Assembly: GCF_001439785.1 (NCBI RefSeq) | Contig: NZ_JYLI01000002.1 | Location: forward strand, 372,001-436,000 | From: Pseudomonas poae | GTDB lineage: Bacteria; Pseudomonadota; Gammaproteobacteria; Pseudomonadales; Pseudomonadaceae | Direction of reading: 5' to 3' | Length of the DNA stretch: 64,000 nucleotides | In this document: positions 1 through 7,940 of the stretch, piece by piece | Layout: every line of letters starts with the position of its first letter | Position numbering within the stretch: position 1 is the first letter of the stretch | The notes under the pieces: model-generated | Database searches by the model: none | Told to the model about the DNA's origin: nothing | Seen by the model: only the letters and a program-made list of their open reading frames with translations | Translations under genes and position numbers: made by a program

Positions 1-200
1 CCGGGAAATTGCTGGTCGAGCTCGGCGATGATGGTCGCCACGTCGCGCTCGCCATCAATCAAGCCGCCAATCAGTGCGGCGCTCTCGTTGAGCTTGATCA
101 TGCCCTCCGGGTACAGCAGCACATGGCCTTTTTGCGCAGGCTCGTACTGGTAGCGATAGCCCTGGCGCCACACGGGTTTTCTGCTGCGATCAAAGCTCAT
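1..200 (-). CDS. pqqD: PqqD, PqqA-binding chaperone (partial, left edge)
   Basis: Only the first 66 codons lie in the window; the rest, roughly 25 residues by family length, runs off the left edge. PqqD is the small RiPP-recognition protein that binds the precursor peptide PqqA and presents it to the radical-SAM enzyme PqqE in PQQ synthesis. The visible part opens [11 protein letters not shown] and carries the family core [16 protein letters not shown] from residue 26. Its ATG overlaps the pqqC stop as ATGA (197-200), so the two are probably translationally coupled. pqqE would be expected next, outside the window. Identification rests on sequence and on position in the pqq order. Confidence 0.93.
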   Translation of the reverse strand, partial: MSFDRSRKPVWRQGYRYQYEPAQKGHVLLYPEGMIKLNESAALIGGLIDGERDVATIIAELDQQFP

Positions 201-949
201 AGGGTGATCCCTTTATGCCAGACCCGCTGCTCGGTCACGCTGTGATACGGCGGGCGTTTGAGTTCGTAAGCCATGCTCATGGCGTCGAGCATGCTCCACA
301 GAATGTCCAGTTTGAATTGCAGGATTTCCAGCATGCGGTCCTGGCCTTCGCGGGTGGTGTAGTGCTCAAGCGTGATCGCCAGGCCGTGCTCCACGTCGCG
401 GCGCGCCTGGCCGAGACGGGTCCGGAAATACTCATAGCCAGCCGGGTCGATCCACGGGTAATGCTGGGGCCAGCTGTCGAGCCGCGACTGATGAATTTGC
501 GGTGCGAACAGCTCGGTCAGCGAGCTGCTGGCGGCTTCCTGCCAACTGGCGCGGCGGGCGAAGTTGACGTAGGCGTCCACTGCGAAGCGCACGCCGGGCA
601 GCACCAGTTCCTGGGAGCGCAACTGGTCGGGGTCCAGGCCCACGGCCTGGCCCAGGCGCAGCCAGGCTTCGATACCGCCATCTTCACCCGGCGCACCGTC
701 ATGGTCGAGCAGGCGCTGGATCCACTCACGGCGGATTTCGCGGTCGGGGCAGTTGGCCAGGATCGCGGCGTCTTTCAGGGGGATATTCACCTGATAGTAG
801 AAGCGGTTGGCGACCCAACCCTGGATTTGCTCGCGGCTGGCGCGGCCTTCATACATCGCCACGTGGTACGGGTGATGGATATGGTAGAAGGCACCCTTGG
901 CGCGCAGGGCTGCTTCGAATTCGGCGGTGGTCAGGGCCGTATCAGTCAT
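197..949 (-). CDS. pqqC: PqqC, pyrroloquinoline-quinone synthase
   Basis: PqqC is a cofactor-less oxidase that performs the last step of PQQ synthesis: ring closure and eight-electron oxidation of the bicyclic intermediate, using oxygen. The product is 250 residues, the usual length, and all-helical in character. It includes the conserved [12 protein letters not shown] segment near residue 22 and the [17 protein letters not shown] segment near residue 47. The start is supported by a GGAG eight bases upstream. It lies 11 nt after pqqB and overlaps pqqD by four bases, so pqqBCD form one translation unit. The enzyme is cytoplasmic. The identity is clear. Confidence 0.97.
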   Translation of the reverse strand: MTDTALTTAEFEAALRAKGAFYHIHHPYHVAMYEGRASREQIQGWVANRFYYQVNIPLKDAAILANCPDREIRREWIQRLLDHDGAPGEDGGIEAWLRLGQAVGLDPDQLRSQELVLPGVRFAVDAYVNFARRASWQEAASSSLTELFAPQIHQSRLDSWPQHYPWIDPAGYEYFRTRLGQARRDVEHGLAITLEHYTTREGQDRMLEILQFKLDILWSMLDAMSMAYELKRPPYHSVTEQRVWHKGITL

Positions 950-960
950 TTCGGTCGCTC

Positions 961-1872
961 CTACAATTCAATGCTCATGCCGTCGTAAGCCACTTCGACA
1001 TTGCGCCTTGCCAGTTCCGCTCGCTCGGGTGAGTCCTCATCGAGGATCGGATTGGTGTTGTTGATGTGGATCAGCACCTTGCGCTGCTCGGGCAATTGTT
1101 CAAGTACTTCCAGCATGCCACCGGGGCCGTTCTGCGCCAGGTGGCCCATCTCGCGGCCGGTGCGCGTGCCGACGCCGCGGCGCTGCATTTCATCGTCGTC
1201 CCACATCGTGCCGTCCACCAGCAGGCAGTCACTGCCGGCCATGATCTCCATCAACGGCGCATCGACCTTGCCCAGGCCTGGGGCGTAAAACAGCTTGCCG
1301 CCGGCGCGCAGGTCTTCGACGATCAGGCCGATGTTGTCGCCGGGATGCGGATCGAAGCGATGGGGCGAATAAGGTGGCGCGGCGCTGCGCAGCGGCAGCG
1401 GGGTAAAGCGCAGGTTCGGGCAGGCCGGGATGGTGAAACTGGCGTCCAGCTCGATGCGGTTCCAGGCCAGGCCGCCGTTCCAGTGGGTGAGCATGGTGAA
1501 CAGCGGAAAGCCGGTGCTCAGGTCTTCATGAACCATGTCGGTACACCACACCTGGTGCGGGCAACCTTCGCGCAGGCTCAGCAGGCCGGTGGTGTGGTCG
1601 ATCTGGCTGTCCATCAGGATGATCGCGCTGATGCCGGTGTCACGCAGGGCGCGGCCCGGTTGCATCGGCGCAAAGCCCTGCAACTGCGCGCGGATATCCG
1701 GCGAGGCGTTGCACAGCACCCAATTCACGCCATCATCGGAGATCGCAATGGATGACTGGGTACGCGCGTGGGCGCGCAGGCTGCCGTCGCGAAAACCTGC
1801 GCAGTTCACGCAGTTGCAGTTCCACTGCGGGAAACCACCGCCGGCGGCGGAACCTAGAATCTGGACAAACAT
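961..1872 (-). CDS. pqqB: PqqB, metallo-beta-lactamase-fold PQQ biosynthesis protein
   Basis: PqqB has the metallo-beta-lactamase fold and is reported to act as an iron-dependent hydroxylase on the cross-linked Glu-Tyr intermediate during PQQ assembly. The product is 303 residues. It opens [19 protein letters not shown], with the Cys pair CNCVNC just after, and contains the SQIDHTTG metal-site segment near the middle. I chose the ATG at 1872 because GGAG stands five bases in front of it and the family begins with this motif; an in-frame upstream ATG at 1890 has no such support. It is separated from pqqA by a terminator-like hairpin, so it is probably expressed at a lower level than pqqA. Confidence 0.96.
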   Translation of the reverse strand: MFVQILGSAAGGGFPQWNCNCVNCAGFRDGSLRAHARTQSSIAISDDGVNWVLCNASPDIRAQLQGFAPMQPGRALRDTGISAIILMDSQIDHTTGLLSLREGCPHQVWCTDMVHEDLSTGFPLFTMLTHWNGGLAWNRIELDASFTIPACPNLRFTPLPLRSAAPPYSPHRFDPHPGDNIGLIVEDLRAGGKLFYAPGLGKVDAPLMEIMAGSDCLLVDGTMWDDDEMQRRGVGTRTGREMGHLAQNGPGGMLEVLEQLPEQRKVLIHINNTNPILDEDSPERAELARRNVEVAYDGMSIEL

Positions 1873-1894
1873 GGCCGCTCCATCAAGCAAAGCT

Positions 1895-1928
1895 CAAAAC
1901 AAAAACGCCCCGGGCGAACCGAGGCGTT
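1895..1928 (-). terminator. Partial terminator between pqqA and pqqB
   Basis: Reading leftward, a GC-rich stem with arms AACGCC (1923-1928) and GGCGTT (1904-1909) is followed by a T-rich run over about 1895-1905. Position and shape fit an attenuating terminator that gives much pqqA transcript and less pqqBCD, as is known for pqq operons. Confidence 0.75.
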
Positions 1929-1943
1929 GTATTACCCAGCGAA

Positions 1944-2018
1944 TTAACGGCTGGCGAAGTACATGGTGACTTCGAAACCAATGCGCAGATCAGTGTAAGC
2001 AGGTTTGGACCAGGTCAT
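1944..2018 (-). CDS. pqqA: PqqA, PQQ precursor peptide
   Basis: This 24-residue peptide is the ribosomally made precursor of PQQ. It begins [17 protein letters not shown] and ends MYFASR. The Glu at residue 16 and the Tyr at residue 20, spaced E-x-x-x-Y, are the two residues that PqqE cross-links and that become the cofactor. A strong AGGAG lies eight bases before the ATG. It sits between pqqF and pqqB with its own 5' region, which contains a perfect hairpin at 2063-2080, and is followed by a terminator-like stem. It is too short for most automatic gene finders and easily missed. Confidence 0.96.
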   Translation of the reverse strand: MTWSKPAYTDLRIGFEVTMYFASR

Positions 2019-2062
2019 GTTCTTACTCCTACGTAGGGATGGGATGTGTAATACATATAGTC

Positions 2063-2080
2063 CATCTCCTGTCGGAGATG
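2063..2080. repeat. Inverted repeat in the pqqA 5' region
   Basis: Perfect 7-bp arms CATCTCC (2063-2069) and GGAGATG (2074-2080) around a four-base loop, 45 nt before the pqqA start. It could be an operator or a 5' UTR hairpin. TATA-like hexamers lie just downstream of it in the reading direction, so the exact promoter is uncertain. Confidence 0.5.
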
Positions 2081-2139
2081 TTCAGATGTGTGCGTGTGAA
2101 TGTTACGCAATTCTTTTCAAGTTAGCGCTGTCTTGATGG

Positions 2140-2159
2140 AAAAAGCCTTTTGCAAAGGC
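2140..2159 (-). terminator. Rho-independent terminator after pqqF
   Basis: On the minus strand GCCTTT and AAAGGC pair around a three-base loop and are followed by five T residues. It stands 15 nt after the pqqF stop, so it separates pqqF from the pqqA promoter region. Confidence 0.8.
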
Positions 2160-2174
2160 AGCAATGATCGCTGT

Positions 2175-4514
2175 TCAGCCGATCGCACGCGGACCATTGG
2201 CGACAAAGCGCCAGCCGCCAGCCGCATCTTGCAACTGCCGGGCGGCCTGCAGCAGGTCGCCCTGGGTGCAGGCCAGAATCCGTTGTTGCAACTGCGGCAG
2301 GTAATCCGACGGGTGGCCTGCCAGATGCGCGTGCCATAACAGCTCCGCGGCTTGGGCGGTTGGCAGCGCTTCAGGAGCAAACTGTGCAGCCAAGGGCTGG
2401 TTGCCCAACTCGTCGCTGCACTCGATCAACGCCGGCAACTGCTGGAGGAAGGTTTGCAGGTGCTCGACGATATCTTCCAGTGACGCTGTGGGCGATTGCA
2501 CACCAAACAGCAGTCCGGTTTGCCCGTTGATCTGTCGGACGCCGCTGAAGATGGCGTAGCCCAATTGCAGCTCGACGCGCAGGCGTTGGTAGAAGGGGGC
2601 TTGCAGCAGGTGACTGAGCAGGCGCCAGGCGGCTTCATCGGCCAGGGATCCGCTCGGTGTGGGGCAGAACAGCAGCAGGGCGGCTTCGCTCGTGTCGGTT
2701 GTTACGGCGTGCCACAGGTGTTGGTCGGCAAGATCTGCCACGTCGCGTTCGATGATCGCGGGTTGCCCAGGCAAGCGCGCTGCGGCCGCTTTGATTGCTG
2801 CCTCGCACGTGGCTGTCAGGCCAATACCCAAGCCTTGCCAGCGGGCGTCGGACCATGACGCTGGCGTCTCATCGGCGGCGGTTGCGTTGGCACAGTACTC
2901 AGGCAGCGCGTTGAGCAGCGCCCGAATAGCGATCATCGGCACCGGCGCGGGAGCTGGCGCTTGCGGCTGGTTCAGCGCATGGGCCACGGCTTCGAGCACC
3001 GCAGGCATTGGCTGTTGAAGACCAATCATCTTTACTCGCCAGTCATTACCCGTAGCCTCGAAAGACAATTCGACGCCGGCCTGGCCGGCATTTTCGCGCA
3101 ATGCCTGCGACGTGCTGCCCAGCTCAGGGGCGCCCGCCTTGAGGCGCCATTGCAGATACAGCGCGCCTTCATCGCTGTCAGTGGTCATCGCATGGCTGAA
3201 CGTCAGCGCCGATACGTCTTTGCGGCCCCGTGAACGATCCTGGGCAAAGGTGCGCAACCCACGGTGGGCACTGGTCTGGCCGCGAATCAGGCCTGCACGC
3301 TCCTCCTTGATGGGGGGACGCAGGAATGGGTTGTTGGGAGCAAGCTGCCACTTGTGTTGGGACCTTGGCAGGTGCAGTGAGTCGAGCATGGCCTTGAGTG
3401 CTGCGACCGCAGGTTCCGACAGTGCTTCACTGTGGTTGCGGGCCAGTGCCAGTGCGCCCTGGGTCTGCTGTTGGCGAGCGGCCAGCAGGGCGAACTCTTC
3501 GCGCAAGGACGTCCAGTCACTGTGGGCGAAAAAACTTAGCCAATCGTGCAGCAGTGCCTCGATCTGCGTCGTTTCTTGAGTCTCGACGGTGAAGTCGATA
3601 ACCAGCAGCGCCTGCCCCGCAAAGTCGTACGGCGCTGAGGCGTGCAGCGCGGTGGCCAGTTGCTGCGTTTTCAGCTCGGCCAGCAGTCCGCCCGGTGCCG
3701 ATGCGTTGAGCCAGGTAGACAGAAATTCCAGGGCTTCGCGAGGGGCTTCGCAGCAAATGACCTGATACAAGTGATTGCCGGCCAGGTGTTGATAACCCCG
3801 TACCTGGCCAGACATCAGCGTCGGTGGCGCGCTTTGCGGGTGCAGGGGGCCTGAAGCCAGGGCTTTACTGAAGCGCTGCGCCAACGCTTCGAGCTCTGCC
3901 AACGGCTGGGGGCCTGCAAGGCTCAACGTCATCTGCCCGCTTTGATAAAAATGCGCGTGAAAGGCCCGCAAGGCCTGTTGGAAGGCCTCGTTTTCCACCG
4001 GCAGGCTGTCGCGATTGCCTGCGTGAAAACCCCGCAGCGGATGATCGGCCGCCAGGCCCTGCAAAAGCGCCACTTGCTGCTGCGCAGCCGCATCCTGGGA
4101 CCAGGCGATAAACTCCGCGTGCAGCACTTCCCGTTCGCGCAGCTGGTCTTCGGTAGTCAGCCGAGGATGGGTCAGCATGTCTGCCAGCCGTTCCAGCCCA
4201 TCGGCAAAGGTCAATACCGGGAGTTCAAAGAAAAAGTCGGTGGTGCGCTCGCGAGTGCTGGCGTTGACCTGCCCACCGTGTCGCTGCACATAGGCCATCA
4301 ACCCTTCGCTTGCAGGAAAGCGCTCGGTCCCCAGGAACAACAAATGCTCAAGAAAATGCGCCAGCCCAGGCCAGGCCAACGGCACATCATGGCTACCGGC
4401 AGCCACGCGCAAGGCTGCGGCGCAACGCTTCAAGCGCGGCGCATGGCGCAACGAGACGCACAGGCCGTTGGTCAAGGTCAGATGGATGGGATGAGATTGG
4501 GCCGGCGCGGGCAT
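2175..4514 (-). CDS. pqqF: PqqF, M16-family zinc protease
   Basis: PqqF is an insulinase-type (M16) metalloprotease thought to cut the cross-linked PqqA peptide and release the Glu-Tyr core. The product has 779 residues. The inverted zinc motif HxxEH is present as H53-F-L-E56-H57 in an N-terminal M16 domain, followed by the degenerate second half typical of the family. Placement ahead of pqqA is the usual Pseudomonas order. The start at 4514 has GGAAG seven bases upstream, but that site lies in the 3' arm of a near-perfect hairpin (4516-4541), which may damp translation. It follows davA by 48 nt on the same strand, so read-through from dav is possible. Confidence 0.94.
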   Translation of the reverse strand: MPAPAQSHPIHLTLTNGLCVSLRHAPRLKRCAAALRVAAGSHDVPLAWPGLAHFLEHLLFLGTERFPASEGLMAYVQRHGGQVNASTRERTTDFFFELPVLTFADGLERLADMLTHPRLTTEDQLREREVLHAEFIAWSQDAAAQQQVALLQGLAADHPLRGFHAGNRDSLPVENEAFQQALRAFHAHFYQSGQMTLSLAGPQPLAELEALAQRFSKALASGPLHPQSAPPTLMSGQVRGYQHLAGNHLYQVICCEAPREALEFLSTWLNASAPGGLLAELKTQQLATALHASAPYDFAGQALLVIDFTVETQETTQIEALLHDWLSFFAHSDWTSLREEFALLAARQQQTQGALALARNHSEALSEPAVAALKAMLDSLHLPRSQHKWQLAPNNPFLRPPIKEERAGLIRGQTSAHRGLRTFAQDRSRGRKDVSALTFSHAMTTDSDEGALYLQWRLKAGAPELGSTSQALRENAGQAGVELSFEATGNDWRVKMIGLQQPMPAVLEAVAHALNQPQAPAPAPVPMIAIRALLNALPEYCANATAADETPASWSDARWQGLGIGLTATCEAAIKAAAARLPGQPAIIERDVADLADQHLWHAVTTDTSEAALLLFCPTPSGSLADEAAWRLLSHLLQAPFYQRLRVELQLGYAIFSGVRQINGQTGLLFGVQSPTASLEDIVEHLQTFLQQLPALIECSDELGNQPLAAQFAPEALPTAQAAELLWHAHLAGHPSDYLPQLQQRILACTQGDLLQAARQLQDAAGGWRFVANGPRAIG

Positions 4515-4515
4515 G

Positions 4516-4541
4516 GGTACTTCCGAAGCGAGGGAAGTGCC
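4516..4541 (-). promoter_or_regulatory. Hairpin covering the pqqF ribosome binding site
   Basis: Nine-base arms, GGCACTTCC and GGAAGTACC on the minus strand, pair with one mismatch across an eight-base loop. The 3' arm contains the GGAAG Shine-Dalgarno and ends one base before the ATG. A candidate translational brake on pqqF. Confidence 0.45.
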
Positions 4542-4562
4542 TATGCTAACAAACCCGCTGGA

Positions 4563-5357
4563 TCAGGGCTTGTGCAGCGCGCCATACAGCTCCGGGCGCC
4601 GGTCTTGCAGATAATGGTTGGCTGCCCGGGCAGTGAGAATCGATTGGCGATCCAGCGCGCCCACGATCAAGGCTTCGTCCAATCCTGCCAGGGCGACACG
4701 CTGACCGTCCGGCGCGGCGATGCTGCTTTGCCCGCAATACTGAATCTCGCCTTCATGCCCGCAATAATTGGCGTAGGCCACATAGCACTGGTTTTCGAAA
4801 GCCCGCGCCCGCACCGTGACGTCAGCCACAAAGTCGAACGGCACCATGTTGGCCGTGGGCACCAGGATCAGCTCGGCCCCGGCCAGGGCCAGGCGCCGGG
4901 TGTTTTCCGGGAACTCGAGGTCATAGCAAATCAGCAGTCCCAGCTTCCAGCCGTTGAGTTCCACCAGCGGAAAATCATCGCCGCCGGCGCTGAACATCGA
5001 ACGGTCGAGGTCGCCGAACAGGTGCGTCTTGCGGTAGTTGCACAGACGCTGACCCTGCGCATCGATCAACTGCACGGCGTTGTAGATCTGGCCATCTTCG
5101 GCGCGCTCCGGGTAACCGTACACAATCGCCAACCCTGCGTTTCGCGCAATCTCGGCAATGGCCTGCGCAGAATCCCCGTCCTGCGCCTCGGCCAGGGCGC
5201 CTGCCGCTTCGACGCCAATGTTGTAGCCGCTGAGGAACATCTCCGGCAGCACCAGCACATCGGCGCCGGCCGCCTCTTGCGCCACCTGATGCAGGCGCTT
5301 TAGGTTGCCGGACACGTCCAGCGGCAGTGGCGGGCATTGATACAGGGCGACACGCAT
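4563..5357 (-). CDS. davA: DavA, 5-aminovaleramide amidohydrolase (nitrilase family)
   Basis: A 264-residue carbon-nitrogen hydrolase with the full catalytic triad: E39 in VLVLPEMF, K110 in YRKTHLFGD and C144 in GLLICYDLEFPE. The family alone fits many amidases, but the gene sits 24 nt behind a lysine-2-monooxygenase-type flavoenzyme in the order davB-davA seen in P. putida. That makes 5-aminovaleramide hydrolysis to 5-aminovalerate plus ammonia the best reading. The start has AAGGAG nine bases upstream. It is cytoplasmic and co-transcribed with davB. A general omega-amidase role is the main alternative. Confidence 0.85.
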   Translation of the reverse strand: MRVALYQCPPLPLDVSGNLKRLHQVAQEAAGADVLVLPEMFLSGYNIGVEAAGALAEAQDGDSAQAIAEIARNAGLAIVYGYPERAEDGQIYNAVQLIDAQGQRLCNYRKTHLFGDLDRSMFSAGGDDFPLVELNGWKLGLLICYDLEFPENTRRLALAGAELILVPTANMVPFDFVADVTVRARAFENQCYVAYANYCGHEGEIQYCGQSSIAAPDGQRVALAGLDEALIVGALDRQSILTARAANHYLQDRRPELYGALHKP

Positions 5358-5381
5358 GACCCAGCTCCTTGATTCGGGCAG

Positions 5382-7085
5382 TTATTCAGGCAGGGCAATC
5401 GGCCCGATTTCAGCAAACACATCACCCGGGCCCGGGTTCTCGGGGTGAGTGCTGCCACCAAAGTGATTCATGATGCCCCACACCGCGTTGAGGGAGGTTT
5501 GCACCGCGCCTTCGACCCACGCAGGCGTCCAGGACACATCGTCGCCGGCGATAAAAATCCCACGCTGCTCGGCGGGCATGTCCTTCTGCATGAAGTGCGC
5601 GTACATCCGCTGGTTGTAGCGATAGTGGCCGGGCAATGCGCCCTTGAAGGCACCGAGGAAATGCGGGTCGGCTTCCCAGGACACGGTGATCGGATCGCCG
5701 ATGATGCGCGCCTTGATGTCAACTTTCGGATAGATCTTGTTCAGGGCGTCCAGCGCCAGTTTCACCCGCTTGTCGATGGGCTGCGGCAGCATTTTCAGCG
5801 CGTCGCTCATCCACGAGTACGATAGGCAGATGACGCCCGGCTTGTCGTCGCCATTGTCGAACAGGTAAGTGCCACGGGTCAGACGGTCGGTGAGGGTCAT
5901 GCTCATCAGGTCGCGGCCGGTTTCCGGGTCCTTGTCCTTCCAGAACGGGCGGTCGACCATCACGAAGGTTTTAGACGACTGCATGTAGCGCGTGCGGTCC
6001 AGGGCCATCCACATCTTTTGCGAAAACAGGGTTTCATCGCATTCGATCTGCGTGGTCAGCAGCCAGCTCTGGCAGGTGGTGAGCACCGCAGCGTACTCGC
6101 GGGTATCACCGTAATTGTCGGTCACTGCGAAACGGCCATCCGCCGCATGGGCAATGCGCTTGACCCCGGCTCGTGGCGCGCCGCAGTGCAATGAGCTGAG
6201 GCTGGTGCCGGCCGGCCAATGGGCGCAACGCTGCGGCACATGACGCCAGATGCCCATGGGCACCTGCGCCACGCCGCCGACCACCAGGTGCTGGTGATCG
6301 TCGCAGTTGGTCATCACCACGCGAAAGATCTCCAGCATCGAGTTGGGAAAGTCCGAATCCCAGCCGCCCGTGCCGAAACCCACCTGGCCAAACACTTCGC
6401 GATGGTGGAATGACAATTTGGCGAACGCCTTCGAAGTGGCCACGAAATCATAGAAGGTGCGGTCGTCCCACAGCGGCACGAGCTTGTTCCATAGTGCCTT
6501 CAGACGCGGCACATCGCGGTCGCGGATCGCCTGCTGGATATCGCCGAACTGCGAACCGGCCTCCAGCGCATCGGCCCAGGCGTCGGCCACTTCCTGGAAC
6601 AGCGCCGGCAAGTCCGAGAGTTTCTGCGCGTAGTGAGTCTCACCTTCCAGATCAATCACCGTGCTGCCGGAGGCCGGCGTGAGTGGGTTGGGGAAGGGTT
6701 TGGTTTCCAGCCCCAACTTGTCCACATAGTGATAGAACGCCGTGGACGACACCGGAAACCGCATGCCGCCCAGCTCCGCAATAATGCCCTCGGCGCCTTC
6801 AAACGCCTGGGAGCGCAAACGGCCGCCCATTTTCGAGGCTTCGTACACCACCGGCTTGAGGCCCAGCTTCATCAGCTCATAGGCCGCGACCAACCCGGCA
6901 ATCCCCGCGCCGACGATCGCCACCTCGGCGCCATGATTGGCGGCAGGAATACTGCCCAGGCCAGCCGGGTGCTCGATCCAGTCATCAAAGGCAAACGGAA
7001 AATCCGGACCGAAGATCGTGATCGGTTTTTTGCCGTCGGCGGGGTGGCGAAGGGTCTTGCTGAGGGTGCTGGACGGAATGCTCAT
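5382..7085 (-). CDS. davB: DavB, L-lysine 2-monooxygenase (FAD amine-oxidase family)
   Basis: A 567-residue flavoenzyme of the monoamine-oxidase fold. The dinucleotide-binding motif VAIVGAGIAGLVAAYE spans about residues 56-71, MGGRLRS follows at 86-92, and a C-terminal FAD contact IFIAGDDVSWTPAWVEGA lies near residue 520. It oxidatively decarboxylates lysine to 5-aminovaleramide. Such genes are often labelled tryptophan 2-monooxygenase, but pairing with davA and the nearby Lrp regulator favours lysine. C261, in a TNCDDH segment, matches by position the active-site-region Cys254 described for a Pseudomonas lysine oxidase/monooxygenase, assuming a seven-residue N-terminal offset. The start has AAGG eight bases upstream. 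Confidence 0.84.
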   Translation of the reverse strand: MSIPSSTLSKTLRHPADGKKPITIFGPDFPFAFDDWIEHPAGLGSIPAANHGAEVAIVGAGIAGLVAAYELMKLGLKPVVYEASKMGGRLRSQAFEGAEGIIAELGGMRFPVSSTAFYHYVDKLGLETKPFPNPLTPASGSTVIDLEGETHYAQKLSDLPALFQEVADAWADALEAGSQFGDIQQAIRDRDVPRLKALWNKLVPLWDDRTFYDFVATSKAFAKLSFHHREVFGQVGFGTGGWDSDFPNSMLEIFRVVMTNCDDHQHLVVGGVAQVPMGIWRHVPQRCAHWPAGTSLSSLHCGAPRAGVKRIAHAADGRFAVTDNYGDTREYAAVLTTCQSWLLTTQIECDETLFSQKMWMALDRTRYMQSSKTFVMVDRPFWKDKDPETGRDLMSMTLTDRLTRGTYLFDNGDDKPGVICLSYSWMSDALKMLPQPIDKRVKLALDALNKIYPKVDIKARIIGDPITVSWEADPHFLGAFKGALPGHYRYNQRMYAHFMQKDMPAEQRGIFIAGDDVSWTPAWVEGAVQTSLNAVWGIMNHFGGSTHPENPGPGDVFAEIGPIALPE

Positions 7086-7125
7086 GGCTGACCTTGTGGA
7101 CGACTCGACGGGACGCGACCCGCTG

Positions 7126-7131
7126 AGTATA
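7126..7131 (-). promoter_or_regulatory. Probable davBA promoter -10 element
   Basis: On the minus strand the hexamer TATACT stands about 40 nt before the davB start. No good -35 box is seen at 16-18 nt, which suggests activator dependence. The inverted repeat at 7189-7221 is a candidate activator site. Confidence 0.5.
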
Positions 7132-7188
7132 GGAAAAGATGGCAGCCAGTTTAGGGAGCGCAGAGGTTATTAATAAGACGCAATGTGC

Positions 7189-7221
7189 CGTCATATTGAG
7201 CTGGTTTTGGCCAATATGACG
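7189..7221. promoter_or_regulatory. Candidate operator upstream of davB (inverted repeat)
   Basis: Perfect 10-bp arms CGTCATATTG (7189-7198) and CAATATGACG (7212-7221) are separated by 13 bp, so centres are 23 bp apart, about two helical turns. It lies between the regulator gene and davB, roughly 60-95 bp ahead of the -10 hexamer. Likely a binding site for the adjacent Lrp-type protein; this is inference. Confidence 0.6.
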
Positions 7222-7231
7222 AGATGATTGA

Positions 7232-7678
7232 TCAAATTGGTTGTGCGCGATCCAGTTTGTTGCTGAGGATGATCGACGTGGTGGTTTTTTCAACACCGTC
7301 GACACTGCCGATCTGGTCGAGCAGTTGGTCGAGTTGCTCCGGGGAATCGGTGCGCAGCCAGGCCACGTAATCGAACTCGCCGCTGACGGCGCAGAGTTGC
7401 TGCACCTGGGCCATGGCGCTGAGTTTGCGCAGCACTTCTTTGCCGGAGCGCGGTTGCACGGTGATGCCAACATACGCCTGCAAACCCCCATCGGCGACGC
7501 GTTGACTGAGGCGCACGCCGTACCCGGTGATTACCTGGGTTTTCTCCAGCCGCGCCAGGCGGGAAGTGACCGTAGTGCGCGCGATGCCAAGTTGCCGTGC
7601 GAGCATGGCCACGCTTTCGCGGGCGTTGAGTTGCAGCGCGGCGATCAGTTGGCGGTCGATTTCGTCTAGGGTGGCCAA
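7232..7678 (-). CDS. Lrp/AsnC-family transcriptional regulator
   Basis: 148 residues in two parts. An N-terminal AsnC-type winged helix (about 1-60) opens ATLDEIDRQLIAALQLNARE and includes ARQLGIARTTVTSRLARLE as recognition region. A C-terminal ligand-sensing RAM domain contains YVGITVQPRSGKEVL and ends in IILSNKLDR. I place the start at a TTG (7676-7678) because GGAG lies six bases upstream and the family begins exactly here; extending the frame upstream would run into the tRNA gene. It lies just upstream of davBA on the same strand and is the likely lysine-responsive regulator of that operon, though it could also act on itself. Confidence 0.88.
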   Translation of the reverse strand: MATLDEIDRQLIAALQLNARESVAMLARQLGIARTTVTSRLARLEKTQVITGYGVRLSQRVADGGLQAYVGITVQPRSGKEVLRKLSAMAQVQQLCAVSGEFDYVAWLRTDSPEQLDQLLDQIGSVDGVEKTTTSIILSNKLDRAQPI

Positions 7679-7710
7679 AGGGGGCTCCGGGATGAGGGGC
7701 GTTTGGGGGC

Positions 7711-7738
7711 ATGTTACAGGCTTGTATGGGGATGTCAG
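7711..7738 (-). promoter_or_regulatory. Sigma-70 promoter of the Lrp-type gene
   Basis: Minus strand: -35 CTGACA (7733-7738), 16-bp spacer, -10 TAACAT (7711-7716), about 33 nt before the TTG start. Confidence 0.6.
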
Positions 7739-7749
7739 CGAGACGGGCG

Positions 7750-7770
7750 TGGACACTTTCTGGACACTTT
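7750..7770. repeat. Tandem 11-bp direct repeat upstream of the Lrp-type gene
   Basis: TGGACACTTT occurs twice at an 11-bp period (7750-7759 and 7761-7770), 12 bp upstream of the -35 box. The one-turn spacing and position suggest an activator or autoregulatory site. Confidence 0.45.
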
Positions 7771-7820
7771 GGCGTTTACGGCGGAAATTCACGCTGAAAT
7801 TCCAGAGGCCAAAAACGACG

Positions 7821-7843
7821 AAAGCCGCGCAATGCGCGGCTTT
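7821..7843 (-). terminator. Terminator after tRNA-Ile2
   Basis: Perfect 10-bp arms AAAGCCGCGC and GCGCGGCTTT around a three-base loop, five bases past the encoded CCA end of the tRNA, with a T-rich stretch following on the minus strand. Confidence 0.85.
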
Positions 7844-7848
7844 GAGTA

Positions 7849-7925
<77 letters not shown>

Positions 7926-7940
7926 TCAGTAGGTCGCGGA

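Noticed and set aside
5382..7085. Tryptophan 2-monooxygenase (indole-acetamide route)
   Set aside because: The family label fits loosely, but the davA-type amidase and Lrp-type gene next door point to lysine.
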